Shown here: piece by piece, positions 4,194 to 5,100 of the stretch | Numbering within the stretch: the first letter of the stretch is position 1 | Layout: the number at the start of each line of letters is the position of its first letter | Source: an uncultured Rickettsiales bacterium | Lineage (GTDB): Bacteria > Pseudomonadota > Alphaproteobacteria > Rickettsiales > UBA1997 | Length of the DNA stretch: 5,100 bases | Reading direction: 5' to 3' | NCBI GenBank assembly: GCA_934725005.1 | Contig: CAKVBE010000083.1 | Location: 1-5,100 of the forward strand | Notes under the pieces: model-generated | Databases searched by the model: none | Told to the model about the DNA's origin: nothing | The model's input: the letters and a program-made list of their open reading frames with translations, nothing else | Program-made: the position numbers and the translations under genes

Positions 4194-5100
4194 TTAATCT
4201 GCCACAACAATGTCATCTGTAATATTATCTTGAGTTAACTTACTTAATAACTCATTTAACTTATCCATATCATTATTTACAAAGACTTTTTCATATTTTT
4301 GAGCTTGTTTAATAAAATTTTCTTTTACTCTTTTTTTTCTTGTTATTTGTGGCATATCATCAATCACACAATTAAGTTCTTCTACATCCAATATTACTGG
4401 TACCTTATTTTCAATTTCCATTACCGATAGCCTTCTTAATGTGTTTACTTGCCATTTTCTTTTATCTTTCTTTAATTCTTGTTTTATTATATTTTTTAAT
4501 ATTGTATCTCTTTCAACTTTCCATCTTAAAAGAGGCTCATGTATTAACTTTTTAACTTCCTTCTTAAACCATTCATCAATAATATCTTGAGTTAATTTAT
4601 ATAGCTTGTTTGTTTTTAGTTTTTGCTCAATTAATTTGGCATTCTTTAACTTTATTTCACATCTCATATACTCACCTATCAATTCTATATTTATATTTGA
4701 CTTTAACTGAGATTTTTTATCATAAAAGATTATCTCTTCATACTGTTTGTTTCTTTTTCCATTTCTTGTACTTATAACTCCGTATGTTTCTAATTTAATC
4801 TTTTTGTTCTCTATTATGCCAATCATATTAACTTTTTTCATCCTTGGCATAATAGTTAATATAAGCTCTAATACTCTTGAGTAACTTTTAAATTCATCTT
4901 TCAATTTAAAAGTTCTGTTAATTTCAATATACTTTAACTTTGCATCATTGAAAGTTATAACAATACCATATTTGTTTTTTAAATATTCAGCTATTTCCTT
5001 AATTTGTTCTTTATACTCATAAACTGTATTACCAATTAGATTTCCATATATACCATCTTTAACAGTTGTATTTAATGTTAAATAATTTTTACCCATTCCA
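4194..5100 (-). CDS. Putative replication initiation protein, filamentous-phage gene II/X (G2P)-like, probably 5'-partial
   Basis: 300 residues are readable from ATG 5096-5094. The frame is still open to the edge and only 4 nt upstream are visible, so no ribosome-binding site can be checked; the true start probably lies outside. Cues for the gene II/X type of rolling-circle initiator: GN-x-x-GN then a helix (18-41), a strand YIEINRTFKL (56-65) where the family usually has an R-D/E strand, EIIFYDKKSQL (121-131, like the family's YDKS motif), and GEYMRCEIKLKN (141-152, like lRiEi-k). A lysine-rich C-terminal half follows, with ILDVEEL (235-241). These proteins nick one strand at an origin through an active-site tyrosine, but I cannot assign that residue. 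Very high Lys/Ile/Asn content marks an AT-rich gene, more so than rep. An uncharacterised plasmid or phage protein remains possible. Confidence 0.5.
   Translation of the reverse strand, partial: GMGKNYLTLNTTVKDGIYGNLIGNTVYEYKEQIKEIAEYLKNKYGIVITFNDAKLKYIEINRTFKLKDEFKSYSRVLELILTIMPRMKKVNMIGIIENKKIKLETYGVISTRNGKRNKQYEEIIFYDKKSQLKSNINIELIGEYMRCEIKLKNAKLIEQKLKTNKLYKLTQDIIDEWFKKEVKKLIHEPLLRWKVERDTILKNIIKQELKKDKRKWQVNTLRRLSVMEIENKVPVILDVEELNCVIDDMPQITRKKRVKENFIKQAQKYEKVFVNNDMDKLNELLSKLTQDNITDDIVVAD

Noticed and set aside
1..5100. tRNA, rRNA, CRISPR array or insertion sequence
   Set aside because: No cloverleaf-like segment, no regularly spaced repeat-spacer pattern, and no transposase or terminal inverted repeats were seen on either strand.

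Overview
The window is AT-rich, with Shine-Dalgarno-led genes and TTGATA/TATAAT-type promoters. Its protein families point to the Bacillota, probably a gut-associated Clostridia or Negativicutes lineage. No chromosomal housekeeping gene is visible. The gene set is that of a plasmid or other extrachromosomal element: a primase-type replication protein, a plasmid accessory DNA-binding protein, a serine resolvase, a type I toxin-antitoxin locus, and a second replication-initiator-like gene at the right edge.

Layout, left to right. 1-216 (-) is the start of an unrecognised gene that uses TTG. 301-631 is a compact type I toxin-antitoxin locus of the Fst/PepA1 plan: a plus-strand toxin mRNA encodes a 31-residue membrane peptide (399-494), and a convergent minus-strand antitoxin RNA of about 72 nt starts near 597. 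Both end at a shared hairpin (530-560). Two direct repeats (391-401/566-576 and 412-422/582-592) make the antitoxin RNA complementary to the toxin start region. 659-2596 (-) is a two-gene replication operon: an archaeo-eukaryotic-primase-like Rep protein, then a small HTH/coiled-coil accessory protein, driven by a TTGATA-17-TATAAT promoter at 2669-2697. 2698-2931 is non-coding, holds three inverted repeats and a direct repeat, and is the best origin candidate. 2966-3649 (-) is a serine recombinase with its own terminator, its own promoter and a res-like repeat cluster upstream. 3785-4193 is non-coding apart from a terminator at 4040-4066. 4194-5100 (-) resembles the filamentous-phage gene II/X replication proteins and probably continues past the right edge.

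Together the genes form a plasmid maintenance module: Rep and its accessory protein replicate the element, the resolvase separates multimers, and the toxin locus kills cells that lose it. No strong terminator is visible between the rep operon and the antitoxin promoter on the same strand, so rep transcripts may also supply antitoxin sequence. A second, unrelated initiator suggests a composite replicon or plasmid-phage mosaic. Family assignments come from reading the protein sequences without database searches.
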